Positions 46,018-57,216 of a stretch of DNA of 64,000 nucleotides are shown piece by piece. This DNA comes from Zizania palustris (lineage: Eukaryota; Streptophyta; Magnoliopsida; Poales; Poaceae). The notes beneath the pieces are model-generated. The model did not search any database, had not been told where the DNA came from, and worked only from the letters and a program-made list of their open reading frames with translations. The stretch is from contig JAAALK010000079.1 in the NCBI GenBank assembly GCA_019279435.1, positions 106,497,198 to 106,561,197 on the forward strand. Direction: 5' to 3'. The translations under genes and the position numbers were made by a program. Within the stretch, counting starts at the first letter, position 1. Each line of letters starts with the position of its first letter.

Positions 46018-49000
46018 CTAAGCATAATAACGTTTAAGGTGCTCGGCATGCCATGCATGCTTCCACTATTCCCCTTCTAAATTAGCTAGCTTAAACGACC
46101 CGGGGCACCCTGAGCGTAGGATAATATATGGTCCTTCCCATTTGTTTCCTAGCTTCCCCGGAGCAATTACACTTCGCAACACCAAATGACCTAGTCTAAG
46201 CTCGTTCACTTTTATCTTCAAGTCATAGCATGCCTTCGTTTGGTCTTGGTACTTCGTCAGATTGGCGACAACTCGAAGCCTTGTCTTTTCTGACAAGTCC
46301 AGCGAATTGTTTCTTTCATCGTCATTTCCAGGCTCCATTACGCGGAGGGATCCACCTTTGAGCTCCGTAGGAGTCATGGCCTCGTCTCCGAATAGCAGCC
46401 TAAATGGGGTGAAGCCCGTGGACCTAGCTTGAGTGGTTTTCAATGGACCATCAAATATTGCGAAGCTCTTCGTTCCACAACCCCTTAGCTAACCCGACAA
46501 TCCTTCGATTCAAACCGGAGAGAATATTTCCATTATCCCACTCGACGGCTCCATTGGATTGAGGGTGGCGAACACCTGCGAAGCATAACTTGATGCCCAA
46601 GCCTTCGCAAAACTCTCTAAAGGGCTCAACTTTAAATTTAGTGCCATTATCCACAGTTATCTCCCTTGGCACTCCGAACCTGCATATGATATTCTACCAA
46701 AAGAATTTTGCACATTTCTTGAAGTGATAGCAGTTAGGGGTTCAGCTTCGACCCATTTAGAAAAATATTCGATTGCTACCACCGCAAACTTGAAGCTACC
46801 TTTTGCCATTGGAAAAGGTTCAATGAGATCCATTCCTCATCGCGCCATTGGCCATATCCGAGCAATAACTTAAAGAGGGATCGGTGGACGGTGGCTCCGC
46901 CTACCCATCCACTGGCACCCTTGGTAGGTTAGAACTAACTCTTCTGCATCTCTTATAATTGTTGGCCAATAGAGCCCCTGTCGGAGTGTCTTTCCTGCTA
47001 GAGCACGGGGGGCTAGATGGCTTCCACATAAGCCTTCGTGAATCTCCCAAAGTATATCTTGGCCTTCGGGTTGTGAGATGCACCAGAGTAGGGGAGAACA
47101 AACTCCGGCTTTATACAATATTCTGTTGACAAGCTCATAATTTCTAGCCCTTGCTTGCAGCCTTTAGAGATCCGGACCTCTGACAAGACTACGCTGTTTT
47201 GCAAAACATCCATTATCGGAGTCCACCAATCGGCGACTGGGATGCAAATGACTTCCGCGGAGGGTAATTGATGCACCGTAGGCTTGATGAGTTCTTCGTA
47301 GAAAGCGCCCTCTAGGACGTCTAATGCTCCGGCTGTAGCCTTCGCTAGACTATCTGCAAGTTGATTATCTACTCGGGGGATACTTCGAATAAAAAATCCT
47401 TTAAACATTGCTTCAGTCTTGCGGATTTCTTCTAAATACTTTACAAGATGCGGATTCCTGGCTTCAAAGCTCTTATCATTATGCTCTGCGATGACTTGGG
47501 AATCTGTTTTTATTATAATCCTTGCTTCTCCAAGTGCCCTTGCCTTTGGAGGCCTAGAAGGATCCATTAGTACTCTACGATATTGTTGGTGGTCCTAAAG
47601 TTGAGCCTCGCAGAATACATAGCCTTCTGCCCTGATGGCGATATTATCACAGCTCCATCTCCGGCACTAGATGCCTGATAGGCTCCATCAGAAAAAATTG
47701 TCCACACACCATTGGAGGTTTCTTCCAGAGCCCAAACTGCGGATGGAGTCCACTCTGCCACAAAGTCAGCTATGACTTGGGACTTGATAGATGTTCTTGC
47801 CGTGAAGGAAATACCAAAGGGGGCTAGCTCGACAACCCATTTTCCGATCCTACCCATGGAATCTTTACTCCAAAGCATATTACCAAGGCGATACGAGGTA
47901 GGAACAATGAGATTATGTGATAAGAAGTAATGCCTTAGCTTTCGCGAGGCCATTACTAAAGCATAAGCAAATTTGTCGAGCTCGGAGTATCTTGTCTTTG
48001 CTCCGGACAAAGCTTCTGAGACGAAGTAGACTAGGTTCTACACCAGTTTTCCTTTAAGTTTAACTTCCCTCACCAGCACTGCACTTACTGCTTAGACCGT
48101 TGCTGCAAGATAAAGAAGGATAGTTTCTTCTAGGAGGGGCACAATAAGTGTTGACAAATTTCCAAGATAATCTTTAATGTCATCGAAGCTCTTCTGGCAC
48201 TCTGGCATCCACTTAAAACTTTAGGACCCCTTTAGAGATTTAAAAATTTGGAGGCTTCATTCGGCTGATCTGGCCAGGAATCTGCTGAGGGCTGCAAGCC
48301 TTCCTGTCAGCTTCTGGACCTACTTCAGATTTTCTGGTGGAGCCATTCTTTGCAGTGCACTCATCTGCATCAGGCTATCCTCGATTCCTCTACTCGAAAC
48401 TAAGTACCCTAGTAGTTTTCTTGCTTGCGCCCCGCATATACATTTTCAGGGTTGAGAAGAACTCCACATGCTCGGAGGCTCTCAAAGGTTTCAGCTAAGT
48501 CTAGGCTATGATGGTGCTTTACAACACTCTTTATTATAATGTCATCCATAGAGGCTTCGACATTTCAGCTTATCTGGTGACCAAGAGCCTTAGCTATAAG
48601 ATGTGAGAAGGTGGCTCCAACATTCTGCAAGCCAAAAGGCATTCGAACATAACAAAATACTCTGAAAGGAGTTATAAAACTCGTCTTGGCTTCGTCTTCG
48701 CGCTTTAACCAGACCTGATGATAACCGGAGTATGCGTCCAGTAAGCTTAACAATTCGGAGCCAGCCATATAGTCCACAAGCGTATCTAATCGGGGCATAG
48801 GGTAGGGGTCTCACGGTCATGCTTTATTCAGTGACGTGAAATCGATGCACATGCGCCACTTGCCGGAGCCCTTTTTCTTGACAAAAATAGGGTTAGCCAA
48901 CCACTCCGTGTGGGCTACTTCCATGATAATTCCTGCCCTCAACAACTTCTCCACCTCCACCTTTGCGAGGTCTGCCCTTTCTGTTGATAACTTACGGAGC

Positions 49001-51317
49001 CCCTGGCGCACTGGCCAAGCCTTCGGGTTGACAAGCAAACTGTGCTCGATGATGCTCCGGTCAACTCCAGGGATATCTTCATCAGTCCAGGCGAAGATAT
49101 ATAAGTTTTCTTTAACTACTTCCTCCAACAAAGTAGATATTTCCAAAGGCAGCCCCTTTCCGAATTGTATTGGGTACTCCTTTCCATCTTTTAGGATCAT
49201 CTTCGTGATCACATCACCTTCCGGGCTTTGCTTTAGGGAAGGGCCCTTCGATCGGTCTGAAGACCCCAAAGCTTCCTCCGTGTGCTCCAACACACTATTC
49301 ACCTATTGAGGATCTATAGGTGGATCATGGACATACACCGCTCTTCGGGCTGCAGCTTGGTCTCCTGAAATAGTGAGGACTCCACCTTGTGTGGGCATTT
49401 TGAGACACAAATAGTTATAATGTGCTATAGCTCCGAACTTGTTTAGCATTCCCCTCTTGAAGATTGCATTATATGCATACGGGGCGTCGATGACATCAAA
49501 TATAACCTCCTCAACTCTCGCTAGGGTCCCCTCTCCGAAGGCAACCTCGAGGCCTATCTAGCCGAGGGGATCGAGAGGAGGACCTGCGAAACCTTGAAGA
49601 GGGCGAGATGCCGGAAGTAGGTGTCTTCAGGGAATGCACATCTGGTCGAAGGCCTGGACGAAGAGTATATCTGCGGAGCTTCCATCATCCACCAATATCC
49701 TTCGAACTTCAACTCCTGCTACATCGGCTGAAATAACAAGGTGGTCAGCATGGGGGAATTTCACCCCCGCAGCATCATTCGCAGTAAAAGAAATAGGTAC
49801 ATGAGACCACTCGTACATTTCTGTCGCCGAACTCGAGGTGCCTGTGTGCCCTACTTCGCGGACATAGTCTCTTCGCTTTTGTTTTGACGTGTTACCGAGG
49901 GTCCCCCTCCGGAGATGGGCAGGGCCACTCACTTGCCATGATCTTGGGGATCCTCCTGCTTCGGTGGTGGCATAATGTTGGCCACCGGGAGTTGCATCGG
50001 TGCTTCGGGGTTGCTGGCCCGAACCCCAGCTTGCACAGGGTCCGAACGCACTGCTAGAGGGGCTCGGTCTGAAGTACCTCGGCCTGATCTTCGTCCTAAG
50101 TACTCGCCCCAAAGAGTCAATACGGACTTGCAATCTTTTGTGTCATGGCTTCTATTTTTGCCATGCACACAATAGAAGATGGTTTGGCTCCTGCCAGCCG
50201 TTCTCTCTTGGGGCTTCGAGGTACTAGCCATGTTAGCTTGCGCCTATTGAAAGTTGACAGGCATCTTCAGGGCGGAGGGTGCAATATTTAATACCTTGGA
50301 GCGGAAGTGTTTCTTTCCCCGTCTATGATCATTGAAGCGATTATCAAGGGGGGCTTGCGGAGGAGTCAGGACTTCTGGCTCCGTCTTCACTTCTCGAAGG
50401 TGTGGTGCAGGCGTCACAATTCTTCAGAGGTAGCCTTCCTCTGCTTTGGCATATTGTTCGAAGTATGCCATTAGCTGTGCTATAGACGACACCGGCTTCC
50501 GGTGAAGTTTGCAGAGGAGGTTTGGGTTCAACACCTCTTTGCGCGCCGCATCAACTACCAAAGAGGTAGACAAACCTTTAATCTAAGACTTGGTGTGGGC
50601 GAAGCGTGTAAAATACTCTCGAAGGGTATCTGCTGCTTGCTGCTTCACCTGGAACAAACTTCTGATTGACATTGGGGCTACGAACGTACCCTCGAAGTTA
50701 CTCACGAACTTCCTCTTCAGCTGCTCCCATGACTTGATTGATCCTGGCTTTAGAGACTATAACCATTGAAGATCCACACCTTCCAGCGGGAGGGGGAAGC
50801 ACTTCGACATTGTGTTCTGCACCCCTCCGCTGGCTTCTATTGCCAAGGCATACGAACGAGAGAACTCTCCGGGCTCGAACCCACCGGAGTATTTGTGCAA
50901 CTTCGAGGCCTTAAACATAAAGTCGAAGGGCACTTTCTGCAAGTCCAGATGCAATGGAGACTCGTCGTCGAAGGATGCATTCTCGGCTTCCTCCGGGACT
51001 CGAAAGGCTTCGAGATAATTACCAGGACCATCGTCTTGAGGCACCTCCGGAGCAGGAGTGAAGGCTTGAGAGCGATGTCTATCTGTAGCCTCTTGCCTCC
51101 ACCTTGCTACTTCCTCCTGAAGTCATGCTACCTGGGTAGCCGCATCCTCAGGAAGGTCTTCATCTCCTCTGGAGGGGATCTCTGGGTCTTGGGAACTAGG
51201 GTAATTAGTTTGAAGCACCGATGGAGCTGCTTGGGGACCTCTAGGTGCTCGAGGTCTGAGTCATTGACTAGGACCTCCATCGGGTCTTCCAGGCGATGCA
51301 ACAAGTCGGACAACATG
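46018..51317 (-). pseudogene. gag-pol: F gag-pol polyprotein, degenerate and 5'-truncated
   Basis: Gag (51317 to about 50100) includes FKASKLHKYSGG, SYALAIEASGG and a zinc-knuckle-like YCVHGKNRSHDTKDC at about 50170. Protease: VDDGSSADILF near 49690, with Asp-Asp-Gly in place of Asp-Gly-Gly. RT: MPFGLQNVGATFSHLIAKALG near 48620; the YMDD region near 48550 is altered (Tyr codon lost). aRNH: FSDGAYQASSAG near 47670. Integrase: PREITVDNGTKF near 46660 and HPQSNGAVE near 46555. Stop at 46018. Frames are interrupted many times. Confidence 0.85.
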
Positions 51318-52135
51318 TGTTGTAACAATTGAATTATCTACAAACAGTTTTTATGTAAAGGTGTAGAGTATTTGGTATGAACCTTGAAGGGTTCTTCCAG
51401 GGAGAGAGAGGGTTTTATACTGGTTTGAGCCTCCTAGGAGGGATAATGACCCAACGTCCAGTTTATAGTGGATTTGGCATAATTTTACCTCTATCTTCCT
51501 ATGCATATTACAAGGGCAGGGCCCTGCTTTTATAGGCTTGCAGGCCAAAGGAAAAGACCCAATTACCCCCTACATGCCATATGTTTTATAGGGGTGAGAG
51601 GGGAAAAAGGCTAGGCTACTGTACATATAACTTTACAGACGTGGTAGATATGGATCATTTCAGGGGCAGGTAAATGGCATAGCAGCCATCGGGCCCCTGG
51701 TATGGCTTTTACACTGTAGCAGTACTGAGATATTTCTTTATCTTCTGGGCCGGAGCACCTATTGGAGGGTCTCAGAGGGAGCTTATTGAGGGCGCTTCGA
51801 GGGGGCCCTAGAGGGGACTCCGAAGAGGGCTCCGAATAGGCTCCGGAGAAAGCCAGGAGGCAGCCCAAAGGATTGTCTCCGGAGGAGACCTAGAGGGGTC
51901 CCAGAGCACTTGCTTCCGGAGGGGTCCCGGAGGCGCTCCGGAGCGCCTTGCTCCGGATGGAGCCCGGAGGCCTGTCCTTCAGCCATGTGATTCTTTGTAG
52001 CACTTTGAGTAATCTGAGATGAAGGGGGTCGGAGTCCTTCTTTAGGCTTCATTATATTAGTGGGCTCTGAGTCCGGGGCCTTTAGATGCTGACATCATTT
52101 CACCCTTGTTTAAGAGAAAATCCATTTCCCCAACA
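51318..52135 (-). repeat. 3' LTR of H
   Basis: 818 bp with ends TGTTG...CAACA (minus strand TGTTGGGGAAATGG to TTGTTACAACA). The preceding polypurine tract GAGGGGCTAC (+ strand 52136 onward, reversed) is shared with the other elements. It contains a GC-rich block rich in CCGGAGG words (about 51840-51980). Confidence 0.82.
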
Positions 52136-52435
52136 GTAGCCCCTCGCACGTAGCCCTTTGTAGCAAAGGGGTGCTTGTGCCTTGGGGAAAATGATGCTTC
52201 ATGGTTAACAAGCCTTCGGAGCCTAGCCCCGAAGGCCAGCTTCGAATCCCCGAAGGACAACTTCGAATCGTGCAAACAATAACTATCCGCAATGGTCAAA
52301 ATTCGAGCCATTACTGCGCAGGGTGTGACAGTTCGCTTTGAAAACTACCTTAACCCCAATGGTCAGAGACTATAGGTGTTGGTTTCCTGGTGACAAAAAT
52401 CCTGGCTGCGGGGCGCTCAAGTGCTTTTTACCTCC

Positions 52436-52443
52436 TATAAAAG
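52436..52443 (+). promoter_or_regulatory. TATA box of the H antisense gene
   Basis: TATAAAAG, about 107 bp upstream of the ATG at 52550. Confidence 0.6.
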
Positions 52444-52549
52444 GCCCTAGCGAACCATTCCGCCGCTCACACCTTTCATTTGCTTCCTGTCTGAGGCCCT
52501 AGCAACCTTCGTTCTTTGCCACCTTTTTGAGCTCCGTGCATACTTTGCT

Positions 52550-55325
52550 ATGGAGCCCCTTATTACCCTTTGTGTTGGAGACCCTCGTGAAATGCTGAAG
52601 AAGATTTTGCTGAAGAAGGCTTCGGCCTTGGGTGGGGGGTCGAGCTCCGTTCAAGCCCAAGCGGCGGCTGTGGCTGTGGCGAAGCCTACAGCGAGGCGTC
52701 TCAAGTCGACCGACCTCTGGTTGCCCTCAGATAAGTTTGAGCAGGCCTTGGAGTTGTGGGCTTCATCTTCCATGGAGGAGTCCGTCCGGTGGATCTATGA
52801 AAGGAAGATTTCTGATGACATCCGCCTTCGGGTAGCTACAAAGACTAAGATCATCCCGAGGCCTCGACCTGACAAAGTCGTGGTGTTTGAGGCAGGGCTT
52901 GGGATAACTGCGGTGGACATGCTGAGCGATGTATTGCAAGCTTATAATTTTGAACTCCCTCACCTGTTTCGAACGTCATGGCGAGGCTCGCAATCTTTGA
53001 ATGGGCCACGAGAGCCAAAGGATGCGAAGGATGAATAGACGTCTTAGTCACCCTCCATGATGCCGGCTACTAGCCAAAGCGAAGGAAGGGGTCGGACGGT
53101 GTTGAGAGGGCATTGGCCTTCGGGAGCACCATCTTCCAGCTCCATAAGGAGTTCTTGAACGACTTCCCGACGAGGGCTGTAAACAACTGGTGGTACTCGA
53201 GGTGGGACCAGGAGTGGTTTTATGCCTCGGTAGGTGCGGACTCCCGCTTCGGAGTACCAACATGCTCATTTCATACCGTCGCCATGCTAAACTGGCATCA
53301 TACTCCGAGACGCTTTAGTTGAGGATCTTGTTGCTATGAAGGGTGGCGACGAAGATGAGCATGTGGGACTTGGCCGGGGAGTTTATCACCCTTCGGCTCA
53401 GCCCCCTCGCACGCTCTTGGCTAGAGAACTTATTTCTTACTTCGGACCCGAACGGTCCAAGGGATGTATCAGTGGAGCGCCTTGGTAAGTCCTTGAGGTC
53501 TTTGTCTTAGCACTTGTTGAAATTTTGCTTGTGCTAACTTAGATTTTCTGATGAAGCTGTTCACGACGTACGACCTTCGGAGGAGGCCATAGTAGCGGCT
53601 GAACTTGTCATGGGACCTCCGACAATAGATGAGCAGACCCAGAGGCTCACCTTGGTGGGGTCTTGGGAAAGGTGGAACAGAGTATGGACCTAGCTCGGTG
53701 CCGAGGGGGTCCAAACACTTTCGGATTTCATCGACTCAACCCCATCGGTGAGCAGTTCTAAGAGAAAGTGGGCGGACGACGAGGAGCCTGAGGCCTCAAA
53801 GGTTGTGGAGTCTTCAAGGGTATTCTCGAAGCCCTCAGTGGCCGAAGCCCTTGGCGCGGAGGATCAAGTTTTTCCGGACCTCACCGTCGGAGGGGAGTCG
53901 GAGATGGTGCTTGCTGCCATGACCGAAGTGTTGGCGCCGGAGGCTGCAGCGACGACCGAAGTGTAGGCACCAGAGGCTGCGGTGACGACAATGTCGGTGG
54001 AGGCTTAGGACGTGGCTCCTTCGAATGCGGAGTCCGTGACCTAGTTAGCCCAACAGAGGGACTGGGGGAGGCACCTCACTCCTACAACATTCCAAGATAT
54101 TTCTTCTAGCGAGGAAGCTGGCGAAGGTAAATGCTTGAATCATGCTTCTTCTTATGTTTTTTATGTATTGACTTGTATTTTTTCTCAAGTGTTGGTGATG
54201 ATGTGAGGCCTCTAGTTGCAGTTGTGGAGGGCCCTCTAACAACAACGGAGGTAGCGATGGCAACAGTAGTTGGGGGTCTGAAGAGGACTCTTTGTCCGAA
54301 GAAGACGAGGGGACAACCGAGGCAGAGGGACCCCTCGAGAGCACCCTGATGAAGAGGTGAATGTGGTAGACCGGAGCCCTACTTCGGAGGTGCTCATGAA
54401 CCAGGCACCCTTGATATGGCCCCTGCTCCCGAGGGGGCCTTCGATGGATGCAGCGTTCGACATCTTCTACGACGGCAGTGTGGATCTAGCGATGGGGGAC
54501 TTGGTGGCGCAGCTCAGCCACAATCGCCACAGTGACCTCTTTATAAACGCTAGAGAAGCCATCCTTCAGGTGAGCTAGGCTTCGCATAGGGTTCGTGCAT
54601 TACTTAGATTCTTCTCAATATTAAAGACTTCTTGAATCTTGCCAGGCCTTCGCGTTAACTTAAGCGGCAGCAACCTCCGTGGGCCACCGGGAAAACTTCT
54701 TAGTGGAGGGATATGAAACCCTCCGGCGCAAGACTTCGGATGCCATGGAAAGGCAGAAGCAGGTTGAGGCGGCGAAGTCCGAGGCAGCTAAGGCAAACAA
54801 AGCCCTCGAGAAAATGGCTTCGGAGACGGAGAGGATTCGGGAAGCGCTTTGGTCCTCGGAGGAAGCCAGCGCAAAGCTGGCGGCGGAGAATTCTGATCTT
54901 CGTGCCGCCGGTGAAGCTCTGGAAGGCTTGGTGGTCCGAGGGGTTGATAAGGCCACCTCGACTCTGACCGAAGTCTTAGAGCACTTGGGGACACAGTGCC
55001 AGGCTCCAGACTTCAATACTCAAGATCCGATCGGGAACCGCCTTGAATTTCTTCAGATGGCCACGACGACGACGGAGGTGACGCCGACGGGCTTTGCATT
55101 GACAGTCGGACGGGTGGCTGGCCAAGGGGTGTTGCGGCTGCTCCATGAAGCGTGGTGTAATCACCTCGAAGCAGTGACCTCGACCACGCTGGTGGTCTTC
55201 AGAGGCCCTCATCTGACTTTGCCTACCCCTGTAGTCCATGGAGCGTGGTAACGGCTTCAAGAACCTTGGAAGGCTCAAGGGTGCGAAGCAGTCCTCGAGC
55301 TCCAAGAGGCCACTCTCTTACGCCG
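52550..55325 (+). pseudogene. H antisense accessory gene, diverged and truncated
   Basis: The start MEPLITLCVGDPREM is unlike MVKTKGS, but an Ala-rich stretch follows and then PRPDKVVVFEAGLGITAVDM, which aligns with the E4 GEVVVFEAFFEAGLGLPA with four residues missing. The frame is lost after LPHL at about 52965. Exon 2 (about 53555-54125) has the SWERWNRVW motif. Exon 4 (about 54660-55325) is coiled coil and ends where E4 has the AWRAFQTSWRAEG region. Several stops are present. The copy shows that the gene is older than the split of the LTR subfamilies. Confidence 0.7.
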
Positions 55326-56240
55326 AACCCTTTGGAGCAACTTTTTCAAGATTAATTGCTAAGGCTCTAGGTCACCAAATAGGTTGTAATGTAGAAGCCT
55401 ATATGGATGACATTGTAATAAAGAGTGCTTTAAAGCACCAACATAGTCTAGACTTAGCAGAAACATTTGAGAGCCTCCAAGCATGTGGAGTCCACCTCAA
55501 CCCCGAAAAATGTATCTTCGGGGCTCAAGCTAGAAAACTGTTAGGGTATTTAGTTTCGATCAGGGGAATCGAAGCTAGCCCAACTCAAATAACTGCATTG
55601 CAAAGAATGGATTCGCTAATGAATATAAAATAGGTACAAAATCTTACTGGACGCCTTGTAGCACTCAGCAAATTTCTAGCAAGGTCTGTAGAGCGAAGCT
55701 TGCCCATATTCAAGGCATCGAAAGGGTCTAAAGATTTTTCATGGACACCGGAGTGCCAAAAGAGTTTTGATGATATTAAAGATTATCTCAGCAACCTCGC
55801 AACACTCATTGTGCCCATGGCAGATGAAACCCTTCTTCTTTACCTTGCAGCCACCGGTTCCGCTGTCAGTGCAGTCCTTGTTAGAGAAGTAGATTTTAAT
55901 GGGATGTTGGTACATAATCCAGTATATTTTATATCCAAAGCTTTATCCGGATCAAAAACAAGATATTTCGAGCTCGAAAAGTTCACTTATGCTCTGGTGA
56001 TGGCTTCAAGGAAACTGTGACATTATTTCTTGGCACATAATGTAATTGTACCAACTTCTTGTCCTTTGGGAGATATGCTTCGAAGCAAAGATTCTACAAG
56101 GAGGATTGGAAAATGGGCCATCGAACTAGCACCCTTCGGCATCTCCTTTGTAGCAAGGACAACAATCAAGTCACAAGTGGTGGCAGATTTTGTAGCAGAA
56201 TTGACTCCATCTATAGTCTGGACTCCGGAAAAATCAAGCG
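55326..56240 (+). pseudogene. pol: J: pol fragment (RT to start of aRNH linker)
   Basis: RT GATFSRLIAKALGHQ at about 55335, YMDDIVIKS at about 55400, then the connection domain and Ty3 RNase H (LLLYLAATGSAVSAVLVRE near 55830) up to TPEKSS at 56240, where the N gap starts. A TAG at about 55632 and a TGA near 56019 break it. It is the same family as E1-E4, opposite in strand to both H and G. Confidence 0.85.
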
Positions 56241-56340
56241 NNNNNNNNNNNNNNNNNNNNNNNNNNNNNNNNNNNNNNNNNNNNNNNNNNNNNNNNNNNN
56301 NNNNNNNNNNNNNNNNNNNNNNNNNNNNNNNNNNNNNNNN
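56241..56340. other. Assembly gap (100 N)
   Basis: Exactly 100 undetermined bases. A + strand pol fragment lies left and a minus-strand gag lies right, so the true distance and even adjacency are unknown. Confidence 0.99.
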
Positions 56341-56938
56341 CCTGAACCCTCCCGCTGGCTTCAATCGCTAAAGCATACGAATGAGAGAACTCCCCTAGAT
56401 CTTCTTCCCTGGAGTACTTATAGAGCTTCGAAGTTTTGAACTTGGGGTCGAAGCGCACTTTTTGTAAGTCAGGGTGCAGCGGAGATTCGCTATCAAAGGA
56501 TGCATTCTTGGGGGCTTCGGGATAAAAAGGAGGGTCGTCGTCTTGAGGCACCTCTAGAATGACAAGGGTAGCTTGGGGACGAAGCCTATCTGCAGCTTCC
56601 TGCCTCCACCTTGTCATTTCGGCTTGAAGACTGGCCATCTGGGTTGCCACATCATCAAGGCTATCTTCATTTCTTCCGGAAGGAGCTTTCAGGTGTTGAG
56701 AACTGAATTGGTCAGTTCAGAGTATAGTTGGAGTTGTAGGAGAAGCTTCGTCGGTTCGAAGCATAGACAAAGTCCTTGAATGGGCTTCGTATGTTCGAGG
56801 AAGTGTATTCATTTTGGGGGTCTGAGGTGGGGGAACTATAGAAGGTCCTCCGACATCGACCGTATTCGAATATCTCACTCTAGAGGTCCGAGGGGACCTC
56901 CGAAGAGGACTACCACCTGAGCTCCGTTTAGGAGGCAT
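56341..56938 (-). pseudogene. gag: G gag N-terminal part
   Basis: Starts MPPKRSSGGSPLRRSPRTSR at 56938, like L and E4. A stop at about 56719-56717 interrupts the Pro/Ser-rich N-terminus, then the frame continues with MATQMASLQAEMTRWRQEA and SYALAIEASG until the N gap. The region is probably the matrix-like and early capsid part of gag. Confidence 0.85.
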
Positions 56939-56980
56939 GGCTCTAGAAAGTTGGTAGAGAACAAAGTTTTCATACTAAGT

Positions 56981-56998
56981 TCCCCACGGACGACGCCA
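56981..56998 (-). other. Primer-binding site of G
   Basis: TGGCGTCGTCCGTGGGGA on the minus strand, two bases from the LTR. One base differs from the site of E4 and L. Confidence 0.7.
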
Positions 56999-57000
56999 AA

Positions 57001-57216
57001 TGTTGGCTTAAAATATTACGCAAACAGGTTCTCTAAGATTAAGAACTAACAAATGAAGAGTTTGTGAAGCAGACTATTTCAAGCCTCCGTATTGGATAAT
57101 AGCTCGAAGTAGTTCGAAGTTGTGTATTGAATATCTAAATATTTGATTCCTATTACAGGGTGAGAATGGGGGTATTCATGGATAAAAATTTTAAGGAAAA
57201 GACCTTTTTACCCCTA
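57001..57216 (-). repeat. Partial 5' LTR of G
   Basis: Holds the R/U5-side 216 bp (+ strand TGTTGGCTTAAAATATTACG onward). It stops at GACCTTTTTACCCCTA, where intact LTRs continue CTATTACAACCG. Confidence 0.85.

Larger units (their letters stand above)
40590..51317 (-). mobile_element. F: Tat-type element of LTR subfamily C, lacking its 5' end
   Basis: From its 3' end: LTR (40590-41042), antisense gene (41549-45255, +), dimeric tandem repeat (about 45551-45855), integrase to gag (46018-51317, minus). It stops within gag where the LTR of H begins, so H likely inserted there (possible duplication ACATG at 51313-51317). 45260-45550 and 45856-46017 are non-coding spacers. The 5' LTR and the N-terminus of gag are not recognised in the window. 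Confidence 0.85.
51318..55325 (-). mobile_element. H: 3' part of a diverged Tat-type element with 818-bp LTR
   Basis: Contains a 3' LTR (51318-52135) in minus orientation followed by the antisense gene on the + strand (52550 to about 55325). At about 55325 the sequence switches to the RT of J, so tandem repeats, pol and 5' LTR of H are missing. It is far more diverged from E4 than F is but keeps the same arrangement. Confidence 0.75.
56341..57216 (-). mobile_element. G: 5' end of a Tat-type element (gag start, PBS, partial LTR)
   Basis: Minus-strand order: partial 5' LTR (57216-57001), PBS, leader, gag (from 56938) running into the gap. The LTR belongs to the same group as that of F. The gag overlaps the gag part present in F, so G is a separate copy and not the missing end of F. 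Confidence 0.85.

Noticed and set aside
50757..56938. G as the missing 5' end of F across the H insertion
   Set aside because: Both G and F contain the same gag segment (ASFD/DESPLH to ALAIEASGG), so they are separate copies.
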